NCBI GenBank assembly: GCA_965371445.1 | Contig: CBDUYN010000010.1 | Span: forward strand, 1-64,000 | Source: DASWIG01 sp965371445 | Lineage (GTDB): Bacteria; Acidobacteriota; Thermoanaerobaculia; Multivoradales; J023 | Length of the DNA: 64,000 nt | Direction: 5' to 3' | In this document: one piece after another, positions 36,536 to 46,411 of the stretch | Layout of the letters: each line of letters starts with the position of its first letter | Position numbering within the stretch: the stretch's first letter is position 1 | Notes under the pieces: generated by a model | The model's input: only the letters and a program-made list of their open reading frames with translations | What the model was told of the DNA's origin: nothing | Databases searched by the model: none | Made by a program: the position numbers and the translations under genes

Positions 36536-39500
36536 GACAACCTCGATTCGGTGAGAGTCCGTTGTGCGGAGGCCTCCGGCACCAGGTGCGCTACGACGAA
36601 CACTTCGCTCATCGCCGATCTCCGGGGACAGGTTTACGGGGGGGTGCCCGGGTTTACGGGGTGCCGGCCGGGCCGCACGGGCGGCGCGCTGGCCGAGGTG
36701 CCGGCGGCGGGCAGCGGCCCGCTGCCGGCGGTCGTCTTGCGAAGGCGCCGGGACGCCGGCCGCCGGGACGCCGGCCGCCGGGGCCGCAGAGGCCTCCGAC
36801 GGCCGGAGGCGGCGCGCCAGGGCACCGACGGTGGGGTGGCGGAAGAGGTCGACGACCGGCAAGCTCGCTCCGGCGACCTCCGGCAACGCCGCCTGCATCT
36901 CCACGAGCAGCAGGCTGTGACCGCCGAGCTCGAAGAAGTTGTCGTCGACGCCGACGTGCTCGCGGCCGAGAAGCCGCTGCCAGAGCTCGCTCAGGCGGCG
37001 CTCGAGCTCGCTTCTGGGCGCCACGAAGACGCTCTCCAGAGGCGGCCGGGCGCTCTCGTCCACCTCCGGCAGGGCGGCGTGGTCCACCTTGCCGTTGGCG
37101 TTCAAGGGCAGGGCGTCGAGGCCCACGAAGGCCGACGGCACCAGGGGCTCGGGCAGCTGTCCGAGCAGGAAGCGGCGCAGCTCCGAGATCGTGGGCGCCT
37201 CGCCGGCGGCCACGAAGTAGACCGCCAGCCGGCGCTCGCCTCTCCCGTCGGCGGCAGCCACGGCGACCGCTTCGGCCACCCGCGGGTGCCTCTCGGTCAC
37301 CGCCTGGATCTCCCCCAGCTCGACGCGGACGCCGCGGATCTTCACCTGGTCGTCGACCCGGCCGAGGATCGCCAGCGTCCCGTCGGGCCGGTAGGCGCCC
37401 AGGTCGCCGCTGCGGTAGAGCAGGTCGCCGGGGTCGGCCGTGAACGGATTCGGGAAGAAGCGCCGCTTGTCCTCCTCCTCCGCCGCGAGGTAGCCGAGGC
37501 TGCGGAACGGTGTCCGCAGGACGATCTCCCCGGGCTCGCCGAGGCCGCACGGCCGTTCGCCGGCGAGCACCAGGGCCTGGGTCTCGGGCAGTGGCCGCCC
37601 CACCGGCTGGACGCCCGGCAGCGGCTCCTCGCCGAGGCGGAAGCAGCACCTGGCGAGGGTAGTCTCGGTGGGACCGTAGAGGTTCGCGACCTCGCAACCG
37701 GCGCCGAAGGTGCGGCGCCAGTCGCGCACCAGGTCGTCGGTCAACGGCTCACCGGCGAAGAACACGGTCCGCAGGTCCGGCAGGCCGGCCTCGCCGTCGT
37801 CCTCCCGGGACGCCGCCCGCCAGGCGGCCAGCCAGGTGCGGGCCAGCGACGGCACGGCGTGGAGCCGGGTGATCCGCTCGGCGGCCAGCCAGGGCAGGAG
37901 GTCCGAGCCCTCGACCTCCGGTAGCACGAGCGTCGCGCCGGCGGTGAGCGGCATCAGCATGTCGCGCAGCACCACGTCGAAAGACAGGCCGGTCAGCTGC
38001 GCCGCCAGGTCGCCCGGGCCGACCTCGAAGGTCGTGCGTTGCCAGGCGAGGAAATGGGCCAGACCGGCGGCGCGCCCGAGCACCCCCTTGGGCGTGCCGG
38101 TGGAGCCGGAGGTGAAGAAGACGTAGGCCGGCTCGTCGGCGGCGGGCGGCGGCGGCACCTCGACGAGGTCCGCGTCGCCGAGCTCCCGGGCCTCGGGGTC
38201 GACCGCCAGGAGCCGCGTCTCAAGCCCGGCCAAAAGCTCCGGCTCGGCGACGCCGCCGGCGTCGAGCAGGAAGCGGGCGCCGGCCAGCTCGAGCATGCGC
38301 CGGCGCCGCTCCCGGGGAAGCCTGGGGTCGAGCGTCAGCAGGACGCCGCCGCTCGCCAGGACGGCGACCACCGACGTCACCATGCCGAAGCTGCGTCCGC
38401 CGGTGACCGCCACCACCTGGCCCGGCTCGAGGCCCGCCGCCCGGAGGCGGCCGGCGAGCGTCCGCGCGCCGTGCCACAGCTCGCCGTAGGAGAGGTCGCG
38501 GCCGGCCCGGCGCAGAGCCGGCGCCTCGGGCCGCCGTTCGGCCCAGCCGGCGATCGTCGCGGCTACCGCTTCTTGTTCGGGCATCGGCAACGGCGCCGTG
38601 GGATCAGGGAGGCGCGGGTCGTCCTGCTTCCCCACCAGAGAATAGGCGTCGATGGTGCGGTCGCAGTCCGCCGTCACCTGGGCCAGCAATCCTTCTAGCT
38701 GAGAGAGCAGATCGGCCATGCGGCGCTCGCTGAAAAGCGCCCGCCGATAGACCAGGCGTAGCTCGAGGACGTCGTTCCTCTCTTCGGTGTAGAGCGTCAT
38801 CCACAGCTTCGAGGCCGACTCGCCGGCGCTCAGGGGCTCCGCCTCGAGGCCCTCGAAGCTGGCGTCGAGAGGCGGCAGGTTGACCACGTTGAGCAGCACG
38901 TCGAAGAACGGGTGCCGGGTCAGCTGACGCTTCGGCTGTAGCTCCTCCACCAGCTTCTCGAACGGCACGTGACGGTGCGCGTAGGCTCCGAGCACGGTCT
39001 CGCGAACGCGTGCGAGGAGCTGCCGGAAGGTCGGCCGGCCGGAGAGGTCGGTGCGCAACGCCAAGGTCTCGAGAAAACAGCCGAGCACGCCTTCGGTAGA
39101 CGTGTGGTCGCGGCCGGCGAGCGGCGAGCCCACCACGACGTCGTCCTGGCGGGCCAGGCGGCCGAGCAGCACCTGGAGGGCGGCCAGGAGGCTCATGAAG
39201 AGGGTGGCGTTTTGGTCCACGGCCAGGCGGTGCAGGTCGCGGGTCAACGAGGCCGAAAGGACGAGGATCGCCTCGCCGCCGCGGGAGTCGCCTTCGGCGG
39301 CGAGGTCGCCGTCGGCGGGGAGCCGGAGCGGCTGGACGCCAGCCAGCGCCTCCTTCCAGTAATCGAGGTGCGGCGCGAGCATTTCGTCGTCGATGACTCG
39401 CCTCTGCCAGGCCGCGAAGTCGGCGTACTGGATGCCGAGCTCGGGCAAGAACGTCTCCAGATCGTCCACGCGAGGGTCCTTGGCCGCGGAGTAGAGGATT

Positions 39501-42500
39501 CCCAGCTCGCGCAGGAAGACACCGAACGACCAACCGTCGGAGACGATGTGGTGAACGACCAGGAAGAGGGCGTGCTCATCTTCGCCGAGGCGTGCCAGCG
39601 CTGAGCGCCACACCGGGCCGTGGGTCAGGTCGAAAGGCTCCTCCGCCAGCCGGCTGCCCAGTTGCCGCAGCTTCCGGTCCCGCTCGTCGGCCGGCAGCGA
39701 CGAGAGGTCCACCGACTCGAGGTGTCGCGGCGCCGGCGCCTCGATCGCCTGCACCGGCTGGGGGGTGCCCGCAAGGAAACGGGTGCGCAAGGATTCGTGG
39801 CGTGCCTCGAGGGCCTGGAGGGCGCGTTCCAGGGCGGCGGCGTCGAGGGGCCCGCGCAGCAGGTAGCCGCCGGCCATATGGTAGGAGGTGTCGTCCGGGT
39901 GCAGCTGGTGCAGGAACCAGAGCCGTTGCTGGGCGAACGACAGGGGCGTCTTCGCCGCCGCGTCGCGGGGTACGGGTTCGAGGGGCGGCAGAGGAGCCGA
40001 GCCGGCGTCGAGGGCCTCCACCTGACGGGCCATGCCGGCCACCGTCGGTGCTTCAAAGACCGCCTGTAGGGGCAGCTCGACGGCGAACAGCTCCCGCAGG
40101 CGCGACACCACCCGTGTGGCGAGCAGCGAGTGGCCACCGAGGGCGAAGAAATCCTCGTCGACACCCGGGCGGCGGGCGAGCTCGAGCACGCCAGTCCAGA
40201 TTTCGGCCACGGCCTCCTCGACCGGCGTCCGGGCGGCGATGAACGCCCCTTCACGGACGCTCCGGCCGCCCCAGTCGGGCTCGGGCAGGGCCTTGCGGTC
40301 GGGCTTGCCCGTCGGGGTGAGAGGCAGGGCCGCGAGCTCCACGAAGGCCGACGGCACCATGTAGTCGGGCAGCTTTTCGACGGCGAAGGCGCGCAGCGCG
40401 GCGACGTCGGCTCCCTCGCCGGAGGCGTCGCGGTCGGTGACCACGTAGGCCGCCAGCCGCTTGTCGCCGGCGTCGCTGCCGAAGGCCACGACGATCGCCT
40501 TGGCGACCGCCGGGTGCTCTTCGAGCAGGGTCTCGATCTCGCCGGGCTCGATGCGGAAACCGCGCACCTTGACCTGATGGTCCATGCGGCCGAGGAAGCT
40601 CAGGCTGCCGTCTTCGAGCCAGCGCACCAGGTCGCCGGTGCGGTAGAGCCGGCCGCCCGCTTCCCCGAAGGGATCGGGCACGAAGCGCTCGGCGGTCAAC
40701 GCCGGACGGCCGCTGTAGCCACGGGCGAGGCCGTCGCCGCCGGTCACGAGCTCCCCGGGGACGCCCACCGGCACGGCCCGCAGGCGGCGGTCGACGACGT
40801 GTACCGAGGTGTGCGAGATCGGCCGGCCGATCGACACCGGGGACGTGACCGCCTCGGGCCGGTCCATGGAGGCGACGGAGGTGAAGGTGGTGTTCTCGGT
40901 CGGGCCGTAGACGTTGTGCAACCGCAGGCCCGGAACGTGCTCCAGGACCCGCCGGCAATGGACCGGTGAGAGCACGTCGCCGCCGGCCGCCAGGTGCCGG
41001 ACGGCGCGGAAGCAGTCCACGTGCTCTTCGACCAGCGGGTGAAAGAGACCCGCGTTCAGGACCATGTGGTCGACTCCGAGGTCGGCCACCGCCGCCGCCA
41101 GGTCCTCGAAGGCCAGCTTGCCGGGCGGCGCCACCGCCAGGCGGCCGCCGTTGAGCAGGCCGCCCCAGATCTCGAACGTGGAGGCGTCGAAGGAGATGGA
41201 CGCGGCGAAGAGGAAGGTGCAGTCGCCGTCCACCTCCGGCGGCGCCGCCGGGTCCTCCGCCAGGTAGCTCGGACGCACCACGAGCCGCACCACGCCGCGG
41301 TGGGGGATGACTACCCCCTTGGGCCGGCCCGTGGAGCCGGAGGTGTAGAGCACGTAGAGCGCCTGGTCGCCGTCCATGCGGCCGGGCAGGGGACCCGGGT
41401 CCTCGACGGCGATACGGTCGGCCTCGCGGTCGAGCAGCAGGGTGCGCACCCCCTCCGGCGACGGCAGCTCGCCGGCCAGGGACGAATCGGTCACCAGCAA
41501 ATCGATCCCCGAATCGGCCATCAGGTAGGCGAGGCGCTGGCGCGGATAGTGGGCGTCGAAAGGTACGTAGCAGCCGCCAGCCTTGACGATGGCGAGGATC
41601 GCCAGCACCAGCTCCGGCGAGCGCTCCAGAGAAACGCCGACCGGGCTCTCCGTCCCGACCCCCAGGGCCTGAAGGCGTCGGGCCAGACGGTTGGAGCGGA
41701 CGTCGAGCTCCTGGTAGGTCCAGCAGCCGCCGGACCACACCAGGGCTTCGGCGTCCGGACGTTCCCGGACCTGGGCGGCGAAGCGCGAGACCACGTCGAG
41801 CTGCGGCAAGTCGAGCGACGCCACCCTCGAGAAACCGGCGAGTCGCCGGGCCTCCGCCGGGGTCAGGAGCGGCAGCTCGCTCACTCGGGCGTCGGGCGAT
41901 CCGACGGCGCCGGCGAGAAGGGTTTCGAAACCGTCGAGCAGACGCTCGGCGGTGGTGTCGTCGAAGAGGTCGCTTCGATACTGGACCACGACTTGTGGCC
42001 GGTCGCTGTCGAGGACGTGCAGGGAGAGGTCGAACTTCGCCGTGCCGGTGTCGGGCTCGATGGACTGGGCCTCCAGGCCTGGGCCGAGATCGAATCGCCG
42101 CACCTCCCGCTCGTAGGTGAAGAGCACCTGCACCAGGGGATCGCGGCTCAGGTCGCGGCGCGGCTCGAGCTCCTCCACCAGGCGCTCGAAGGGCACGTCC
42201 TGGTGGGCAAAGGCGTCGAGCGTGCAGGCGCGGACCCGCTCCACCAGCTGCCGGTAGCTGGGATCGCCCGACAGGTCGAGGCGCAGCACCAGGGTGTTGA
42301 CGAAGTAACCGATCAGCGACTCCAGCTCGGGGCGGGCGCGGTGAGCGATCGGCATGCCGAGCAGGAAGTCGTCGCGGCCCGTGATGCGGTGTACCTGGAC
42401 GGCGAAGACCGCCAGCAGCTTCATGAAGCGGCTGGTGCTTTCCTCGCCCACCTCCGAGAGACCCTCCAAGAGCCGCGGCGCCAGGTTGCGGGAGAGGCTA

Positions 42501-45500
42501 CGCCCACGCTGGCTCTGGATCTGCGGGCGTGGACGGTCGGCCGGCAGCTCGAGCACCGCCGGCGCTCCCGCCAGGCGTTGCTTCCAGTGGATCAGCTGCG
42601 AGCGCAGCCGGCCGTCGGTGCCTTCTTCTCCGGCCAGCCAACGACGTTGCCAGACGGCAAAGTCGACGTATTGCACCGGCAGCTCTGGGAGCTCCGGCGG
42701 CCGGCCGGCCACGTAGGCGGTGTAGAGGGTCCGTAGCTCCTCCATCAGCAAACCGATGGACCAGCCGTCGAAGACGATGTGGTGCACGGTCAGGGCCCAC
42801 AGGTGGCGGGCGTCGCCGAAGCGCACCAGGAGCGAGCGTACGAGGGGCTCCTCGAGGCGGAAGGGACGGCGGATCTCGGCGTCCACCGCCGCGCGCGCCG
42901 CGCGCTCCCGATCTTCCTGCGCCGACAGATCCCGCAGGCCGAGGTCGACCGAGAGCCGCGGGTGGATCACCGACTTCGGGCCTGGCGCGAAGGTAGTCCG
43001 TAGCGCCTCGTGACGGGCGAGAACCCCGTCGAGGGCGTGCTGCAGGGCGTCGAGACGCAAGAGACCGCGCAGCTCGAGCACCGAGGGCACGTTGTAGACC
43101 GGCGAGTCGGGCGTCATCTGGTCGAGGAACCACAAGCGTTCCTGAGCCAGGGAGAGGGGAAGCTGACCGCCCCTTTCGACCAGCTCGACGGGGGGCGCAC
43201 CCCGCGACGAGCCCTCGGACACGCCCGAGGACGCCGCCTCTCGAAGCGCCTCCACCCGCGCCGCCATTTCGGCGACGGTGGGCGCCTCGAAAAGCGCCCG
43301 CATGGGCAGGTCCGTCCCGAGCTCGGCGTTGAGCCGGGCGACGGCCCGCAGGGCCAGGAGAGAATGGCCGCCGAGGGCGAAGAAGCTCTCGCCGACACCC
43401 GGCGGCGAGCCCAGGCCGAGCACTGCCGCGAAGACCGCCGCGATCTCCTCCTCCAGGGGCGTGCGCGGCGCCTCGCCGGTGGTGGCGCGAACCGTCCCCC
43501 ACTCGGGCCGGGGAAGGCTCTTGCGGTCCACCTTGCCGTTGGGCGTGCGCGGCAGGGCGTCGAGCAACACCAGCCGCGACGGCACCATGTAGGGCGGCAG
43601 CGCGTCGGCCAGGGAGGCACGCACCGTGTCGAGCCACGCCTCCTCCTCGAGCTCCGCCACACTACTGCCGCGCACCACCCAGGCCGCCAGACGCTTCTCG
43701 GGCACCGCGCCGGCGCCCGGCGCCTCGACCGCCGCCACCACCGACTCGCGCACCGTCGGTATCCGCGCCAGGTGGGCTTCGATTTCCCCGAGCTCGATCC
43801 GGAAGCCACGGATCTTCACCTGGAAGTCCAGCCGGCCCAGGAAGTCGATCTGCCCGTCGTCGCGGCAACGCCCCAGGTCCCCCGTACGGTAAAGGCGAGC
43901 GCCGGGCTCGGCGGAGAACGGATCGGCCACGAAACACTCGGCGCTCAGGCCCGGACGGCCGAGATAACCTCGCGCCAGACCGTCGCCGCCCACGTAAAGC
44001 TCCCCCAGCACGCCCACCGGCACCGGCTCCATCGAGGCGTCGAGCAGGTAGACGTGAGTCCCGTCGATCGGCCGACCGACGGAAGGCTCGCGTGTCTCGT
44101 GCCGCGGCACCCGCAACCAGGTGGTGTATGTCGTGTCCTCCGAAGGACCGTAGAGATTGTAGACTTTCTCCACCGTCTCGACGGCGTAGACCGCGTCCAC
44201 CAGCGCCCGCGGCAGGGGCTCGCCCGCCAGGTTGACGGTGCGCACCGAGGCCGGCAGGGCGCCGATGCGTACCAGCTCGGCGATCGCCGAGGGCACCGTG
44301 TTGACGAGCGTCACCCGCGCCGCCGCCGGCAGGACGGGCAGGTGCAGGGCGTCGCGGGCCAGGACGATTCGGCCGCCCACCGCCAGGGGCAGGAAGATCT
44401 CGTAGACCGAGAGGTCGAAGGTGATCGAGGTGGCCGCCAGTACCGCCGCCAGCTCGTCGCGGTCGAAGACGCGTCCCGACCACTCGATCAAGCCGACAGC
44501 GCTGCGGTGCTCGATGGCCACCGCCTTCGGCCGACCGGTGGAACCGGAGGTGTAGATCAGGTAGGCCAGGTTCGACGCCGCGGCCCGGGCACCGTCCTCG
44601 CTCACTCGGCCAGACCCTTCGCAGGCCTCGGCGAGGCCGTCGAGGGTGAGGATCCGGACGTCGGTGGGCGGTAGCTGCTCTTGCAGCGAGGCGTGGGCCA
44701 GCACCGCCGCCACCCCGGCGTCGCGGAGCAGGAAGGCGGTGCGCTCCCGCGGCGCGTTGGGATCGAGGGGCACGTAGGCACCGCCCGCCTTCAAGATGGC
44801 GAGCAATGCAACCACCAGCTCCATCCGGCGCTCGGCAAAGACCGCCACCAGGACCTCCGGAGCGACCCCCAACCGGCGTAGCCGCCCCGCCAGGACGCCG
44901 GCTTGGGCGTTGAGCTCGGCGTAGGTCAGCCGTCCCTCCTCCGCCTCGAGGGCCACGGCGTCGGGCGTGCGGCGCGCCTGTGCCTCGAAAAGCTCGTGCA
45001 GGCACAGGTCGCGCCCGACCGCAGAGCGCTCGACAATGCCCTTCGCTCTCTCCGCTTTCCCCACCTCACGTAGCGGCAGGGCGACTACGTTGCGTCTCTC
45101 CTCGGCGCTCAATATGTTGATGTCCGACAACTTGACGCAGGGATTCGCGACAACTTCCCTGAGCACATTCAGATAATGAGAAGACAGTCTCTCGATCGTC
45201 TCTCTGCGGAACAGCTCAGTGCAGTACTCGAACTCGAGTACCAGTACCTGATTTTGCCGCTCGATCGCCGTCAAACTGAGATCGAATTTCGCAATCTCGT
45301 AATCGATCTCATGGCGGCTGAAGTCGACCCCGCCGTAACAGGTGACTCTCTCATCGTAGGAGAGGACCCCGAACATCGTGTCGAACAGGGGGTTTCGGCC
45401 GAGGTCGCGGGGCGGGCTGATCCTGTCGACCAGGTCCTCGAATTGGTAGTCTTGATTCTCGAAAGCACTCAGGCATTCCCCGCGCACCTGCTTCAGGTGC

Positions 45501-46411
45501 TCGACGAACTCCAACTCGCCTCTTGGTCGACTCCTCAGCGCCAGCGTGTTGACGAACAAGCCAATCAGGTCCCGAAACCTCTCGGCTCCTCTCCCGGCGA
45601 CCAACGTGCCGACCGTGATGTCTTCTTGACCGGTGTACTTCGACAGCAGGACGTAGTATGCCGAGAGTAGGAGCATGTACATCGAAACGCGATTTTTCGC
45701 GACAAGTGCCCGCAACGCGGCGGTGAGGTCCTTGCCGGGACGCGTCAACACCCTGCCTCCGTCAAAAGATTGAAAGCGCTTCCTGGGATAATCGGTCGAA
45801 AGGCTCAACACCGGTCTGTCGCCACCCAGGAGGTCCAGCCAGTACTCCTCCTGCCGCTTGGCCTCCGCGGTCTTCGCGAAGCGTCTTTGCCATAGCGCGA
45901 AGTCCTTGTACTCGCCTGGCTTCTTCAGCGTCTGCCCGGCGTAGAGCCGACCAAGCTCCGCGAGCAGGACGTCGATGGAGACGCCGTCGCAGATGATGTG
46001 GTGCAAGTCCAGCAAGAGAAAGTGTTCCGCCCTCTCCAGCCTGATCAAACAGGCTCGAAACAGCGGCGCGCGGTGCAGGTCAAAAGGTCGGAGAAAACTC
46101 CTTTTGATCTCTTCGAAGTCCGCCTTGCTTTTCGCCCTGCGGCGTGGCAAGCGGGCTGGCCCTCGCTTCTTGACCTGTTGAACGACCTCCTCTTCGACGA
46201 TCTTGAACGAGGTCCTCAGGCTTGCGTGACGCGCGACGAGAGCCGACAGGGCCTCCCGCAACCGGCCGACGTCCAGTTTTCCTTCCAGCCGCAGGGCGAT
46301 CGGTACGTTGTACTCGATGCCGCCGGGCGACAGCTGGTTGAGGACGTACATCCGCTTTTGGTTCGCGGATGCAGGGTAGTACGCCCGTTCACCCGGCGAC
46401 GTCATCGCCAT
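35405..46411 (-). CDS. NRPS, C-A-PCP x3, open in frame into a dehydratase beta subunit
   Basis: One open frame of 3668 residues. Module 1: C with HH 137, A (about 480-960), PCP Ser1017. Module 2: C with HH 1210, A (about 1560-2040), PCP Ser2095. Module 3: C with HH 2287, A (about 2640-3110), PCP Ser3166. Reading the ten specificity positions by eye gives DLYNNALTYK for A1 (Ala-like), DAFVAGVTFK for A2 (aliphatic-like at best) and an unfamiliar DVRHFALLAK for A3. An Arg-rich tail and linker lead without a stop into the beta-type dehydratase at residue 3293, which has its own SD and ATG at 36535. No thioesterase. Sequence below about 45,060 is much more GC-rich than the first C domain, suggesting a recombinant gene. 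Start is ATG 46411 (or 46405), overlapping the upstream NRPS stop. Confidence 0.85.
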   Translation of the reverse strand: MAMTSPGERAYYPASANQKRMYVLNQLSPGGIEYNVPIALRLEGKLDVGRLREALSALVARHASLRTSFKIVEEEVVQQVKKRGPARLPRRRAKSKADFEEIKRSFLRPFDLHRAPLFRACLIRLERAEHFLLLDLHHIICDGVSIDVLLAELGRLYAGQTLKKPGEYKDFALWQRRFAKTAEAKRQEEYWLDLLGGDRPVLSLSTDYPRKRFQSFDGGRVLTRPGKDLTAALRALVAKNRVSMYMLLLSAYYVLLSKYTGQEDITVGTLVAGRGAERFRDLIGLFVNTLALRSRPRGELEFVEHLKQVRGECLSAFENQDYQFEDLVDRISPPRDLGRNPLFDTMFGVLSYDERVTCYGGVDFSRHEIDYEIAKFDLSLTAIERQNQVLVLEFEYCTELFRRETIERLSSHYLNVLREVVANPCVKLSDINILSAEERRNVVALPLREVGKAERAKGIVERSAVGRDLCLHELFEAQARRTPDAVALEAEEGRLTYAELNAQAGVLAGRLRRLGVAPEVLVAVFAERRMELVVALLAILKAGGAYVPLDPNAPRERTAFLLRDAGVAAVLAHASLQEQLPPTDVRILTLDGLAEACEGSGRVSEDGARAAASNLAYLIYTSGSTGRPKAVAIEHRSAVGLIEWSGRVFDRDELAAVLAATSITFDLSVYEIFLPLAVGGRIVLARDALHLPVLPAAARVTLVNTVPSAIAELVRIGALPASVRTVNLAGEPLPRALVDAVYAVETVEKVYNLYGPSEDTTYTTWLRVPRHETREPSVGRPIDGTHVYLLDASMEPVPVGVLGELYVGGDGLARGYLGRPGLSAECFVADPFSAEPGARLYRTGDLGRCRDDGQIDFLGRLDFQVKIRGFRIELGEIEAHLARIPTVRESVVAAVEAPGAGAVPEKRLAAWVVRGSSVAELEEEAWLDTVRASLADALPPYMVPSRLVLLDALPRTPNGKVDRKSLPRPEWGTVRATTGEAPRTPLEEEIAAVFAAVLGLGSPPGVGESFFALGGHSLLALRAVARLNAELGTDLPMRALFEAPTVAEMAARVEALREAASSGVSEGSSRGAPPVELVERGGQLPLSLAQERLWFLDQMTPDSPVYNVPSVLELRGLLRLDALQHALDGVLARHEALRTTFAPGPKSVIHPRLSVDLGLRDLSAQEDRERAARAAVDAEIRRPFRLEEPLVRSLLVRFGDARHLWALTVHHIVFDGWSIGLLMEELRTLYTAYVAGRPPELPELPVQYVDFAVWQRRWLAGEEGTDGRLRSQLIHWKQRLAGAPAVLELPADRPRPQIQSQRGRSLSRNLAPRLLEGLSEVGEESTSRFMKLLAVFAVQVHRITGRDDFLLGMPIAHRARPELESLIGYFVNTLVLRLDLSGDPSYRQLVERVRACTLDAFAHQDVPFERLVEELEPRRDLSRDPLVQVLFTYEREVRRFDLGPGLEAQSIEPDTGTAKFDLSLHVLDSDRPQVVVQYRSDLFDDTTAERLLDGFETLLAGAVGSPDARVSELPLLTPAEARRLAGFSRVASLDLPQLDVVSRFAAQVRERPDAEALVWSGGCWTYQELDVRSNRLARRLQALGVGTESPVGVSLERSPELVLAILAIVKAGGCYVPFDAHYPRQRLAYLMADSGIDLLVTDSSLAGELPSPEGVRTLLLDREADRIAVEDPGPLPGRMDGDQALYVLYTSGSTGRPKGVVIPHRGVVRLVVRPSYLAEDPAAPPEVDGDCTFLFAASISFDASTFEIWGGLLNGGRLAVAPPGKLAFEDLAAAVADLGVDHMVLNAGLFHPLVEEHVDCFRAVRHLAAGGDVLSPVHCRRVLEHVPGLRLHNVYGPTENTTFTSVASMDRPEAVTSPVSIGRPISHTSVHVVDRRLRAVPVGVPGELVTGGDGLARGYSGRPALTAERFVPDPFGEAGGRLYRTGDLVRWLEDGSLSFLGRMDHQVKVRGFRIEPGEIETLLEEHPAVAKAIVVAFGSDAGDKRLAAYVVTDRDASGEGADVAALRAFAVEKLPDYMVPSAFVELAALPLTPTGKPDRKALPEPDWGGRSVREGAFIAARTPVEEAVAEIWTGVLELARRPGVDEDFFALGGHSLLATRVVSRLRELFAVELPLQAVFEAPTVAGMARQVEALDAGSAPLPPLEPVPRDAAAKTPLSFAQQRLWFLHQLHPDDTSYHMAGGYLLRGPLDAAALERALQALEARHESLRTRFLAGTPQPVQAIEAPAPRHLESVDLSSLPADERDRKLRQLGSRLAEEPFDLTHGPVWRSALARLGEDEHALFLVVHHIVSDGWSFGVFLRELGILYSAAKDPRVDDLETFLPELGIQYADFAAWQRRVIDDEMLAPHLDYWKEALAGVQPLRLPADGDLAAEGDSRGGEAILVLSASLTRDLHRLAVDQNATLFMSLLAALQVLLGRLARQDDVVVGSPLAGRDHTSTEGVLGCFLETLALRTDLSGRPTFRQLLARVRETVLGAYAHRHVPFEKLVEELQPKRQLTRHPFFDVLLNVVNLPPLDASFEGLEAEPLSAGESASKLWMTLYTEERNDVLELRLVYRRALFSERRMADLLSQLEGLLAQVTADCDRTIDAYSLVGKQDDPRLPDPTAPLPMPEQEAVAATIAGWAERRPEAPALRRAGRDLSYGELWHGARTLAGRLRAAGLEPGQVVAVTGGRSFGMVTSVVAVLASGGVLLTLDPRLPRERRRRMLELAGARFLLDAGGVAEPELLAGLETRLLAVDPEARELGDADLVEVPPPPAADEPAYVFFTSGSTGTPKGVLGRAAGLAHFLAWQRTTFEVGPGDLAAQLTGLSFDVVLRDMLMPLTAGATLVLPEVEGSDLLPWLAAERITRLHAVPSLARTWLAAWRAASREDDGEAGLPDLRTVFFAGEPLTDDLVRDWRRTFGAGCEVANLYGPTETTLARCCFRLGEEPLPGVQPVGRPLPETQALVLAGERPCGLGEPGEIVLRTPFRSLGYLAAEEEDKRRFFPNPFTADPGDLLYRSGDLGAYRPDGTLAILGRVDDQVKIRGVRVELGEIQAVTERHPRVAEAVAVAAADGRGERRLAVYFVAAGEAPTISELRRFLLGQLPEPLVPSAFVGLDALPLNANGKVDHAALPEVDESARPPLESVFVAPRSELERRLSELWQRLLGREHVGVDDNFFELGGHSLLLVEMQAALPEVAGASLPVVDLFRHPTVGALARRLRPSEASAAPAAGVPAAGVPAPSQDDRRQRAAARRRHLGQRAARAARPAPRKPGHPPVNLSPEIGDERSVRRSAPGAGGLRTTDSHRIEVVMSQEGTIPHAIQSVVDLYQNRFDLLRAAEAPKVGWVSIETPEEIFLAAGVIPFRMTGEAGTSASEAGALLSNNYCSYVLGCFSEGLSGKYDFADGVIFADACDMRKRLWEAWGRDVPSSETYFLELPSDASDLSKEYFALQLRKLIKALEERYDREISEAALRDSIALCNQSRALMQRLYQYKKGGRQVLSGEQSIQVVKAATTGLKEPFNAKMSTLLDALEAAEKSTARKRHRVMICGSYFDHKGIIETIEGADADLVCEDISNGVKYFEGRIDPDAEPVAAIADFYLEKNTSARRLDTDVRVQHILDLVDEYRVDSIIYYSLKFCDTNLHDYPYVKERLRAEKIPVLFIEGERNATNIAGTKTRIQTFLESRLF
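36532..36612 (-). CDS. Putative 26-residue coupled ORF before the dehydratase beta subunit
   Basis: In another frame than the NRPS, ATG 36612 has GGAG seven bases upstream and opens 26 codons (starting MSEVFVVAHLV, ending TESRLS). Its TGA overlaps the ATG of the beta-type dehydratase (ATGA). This resembles an intergenic coupling peptide and suggests that the dehydratase ancestor was a separate gene. It does not resemble a known protein. It supports the idea that the NRPS once ended before this point. Confidence 0.4.
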   Translation of the reverse strand: MSEVFVVAHLVPEASAQRTLTESRLS

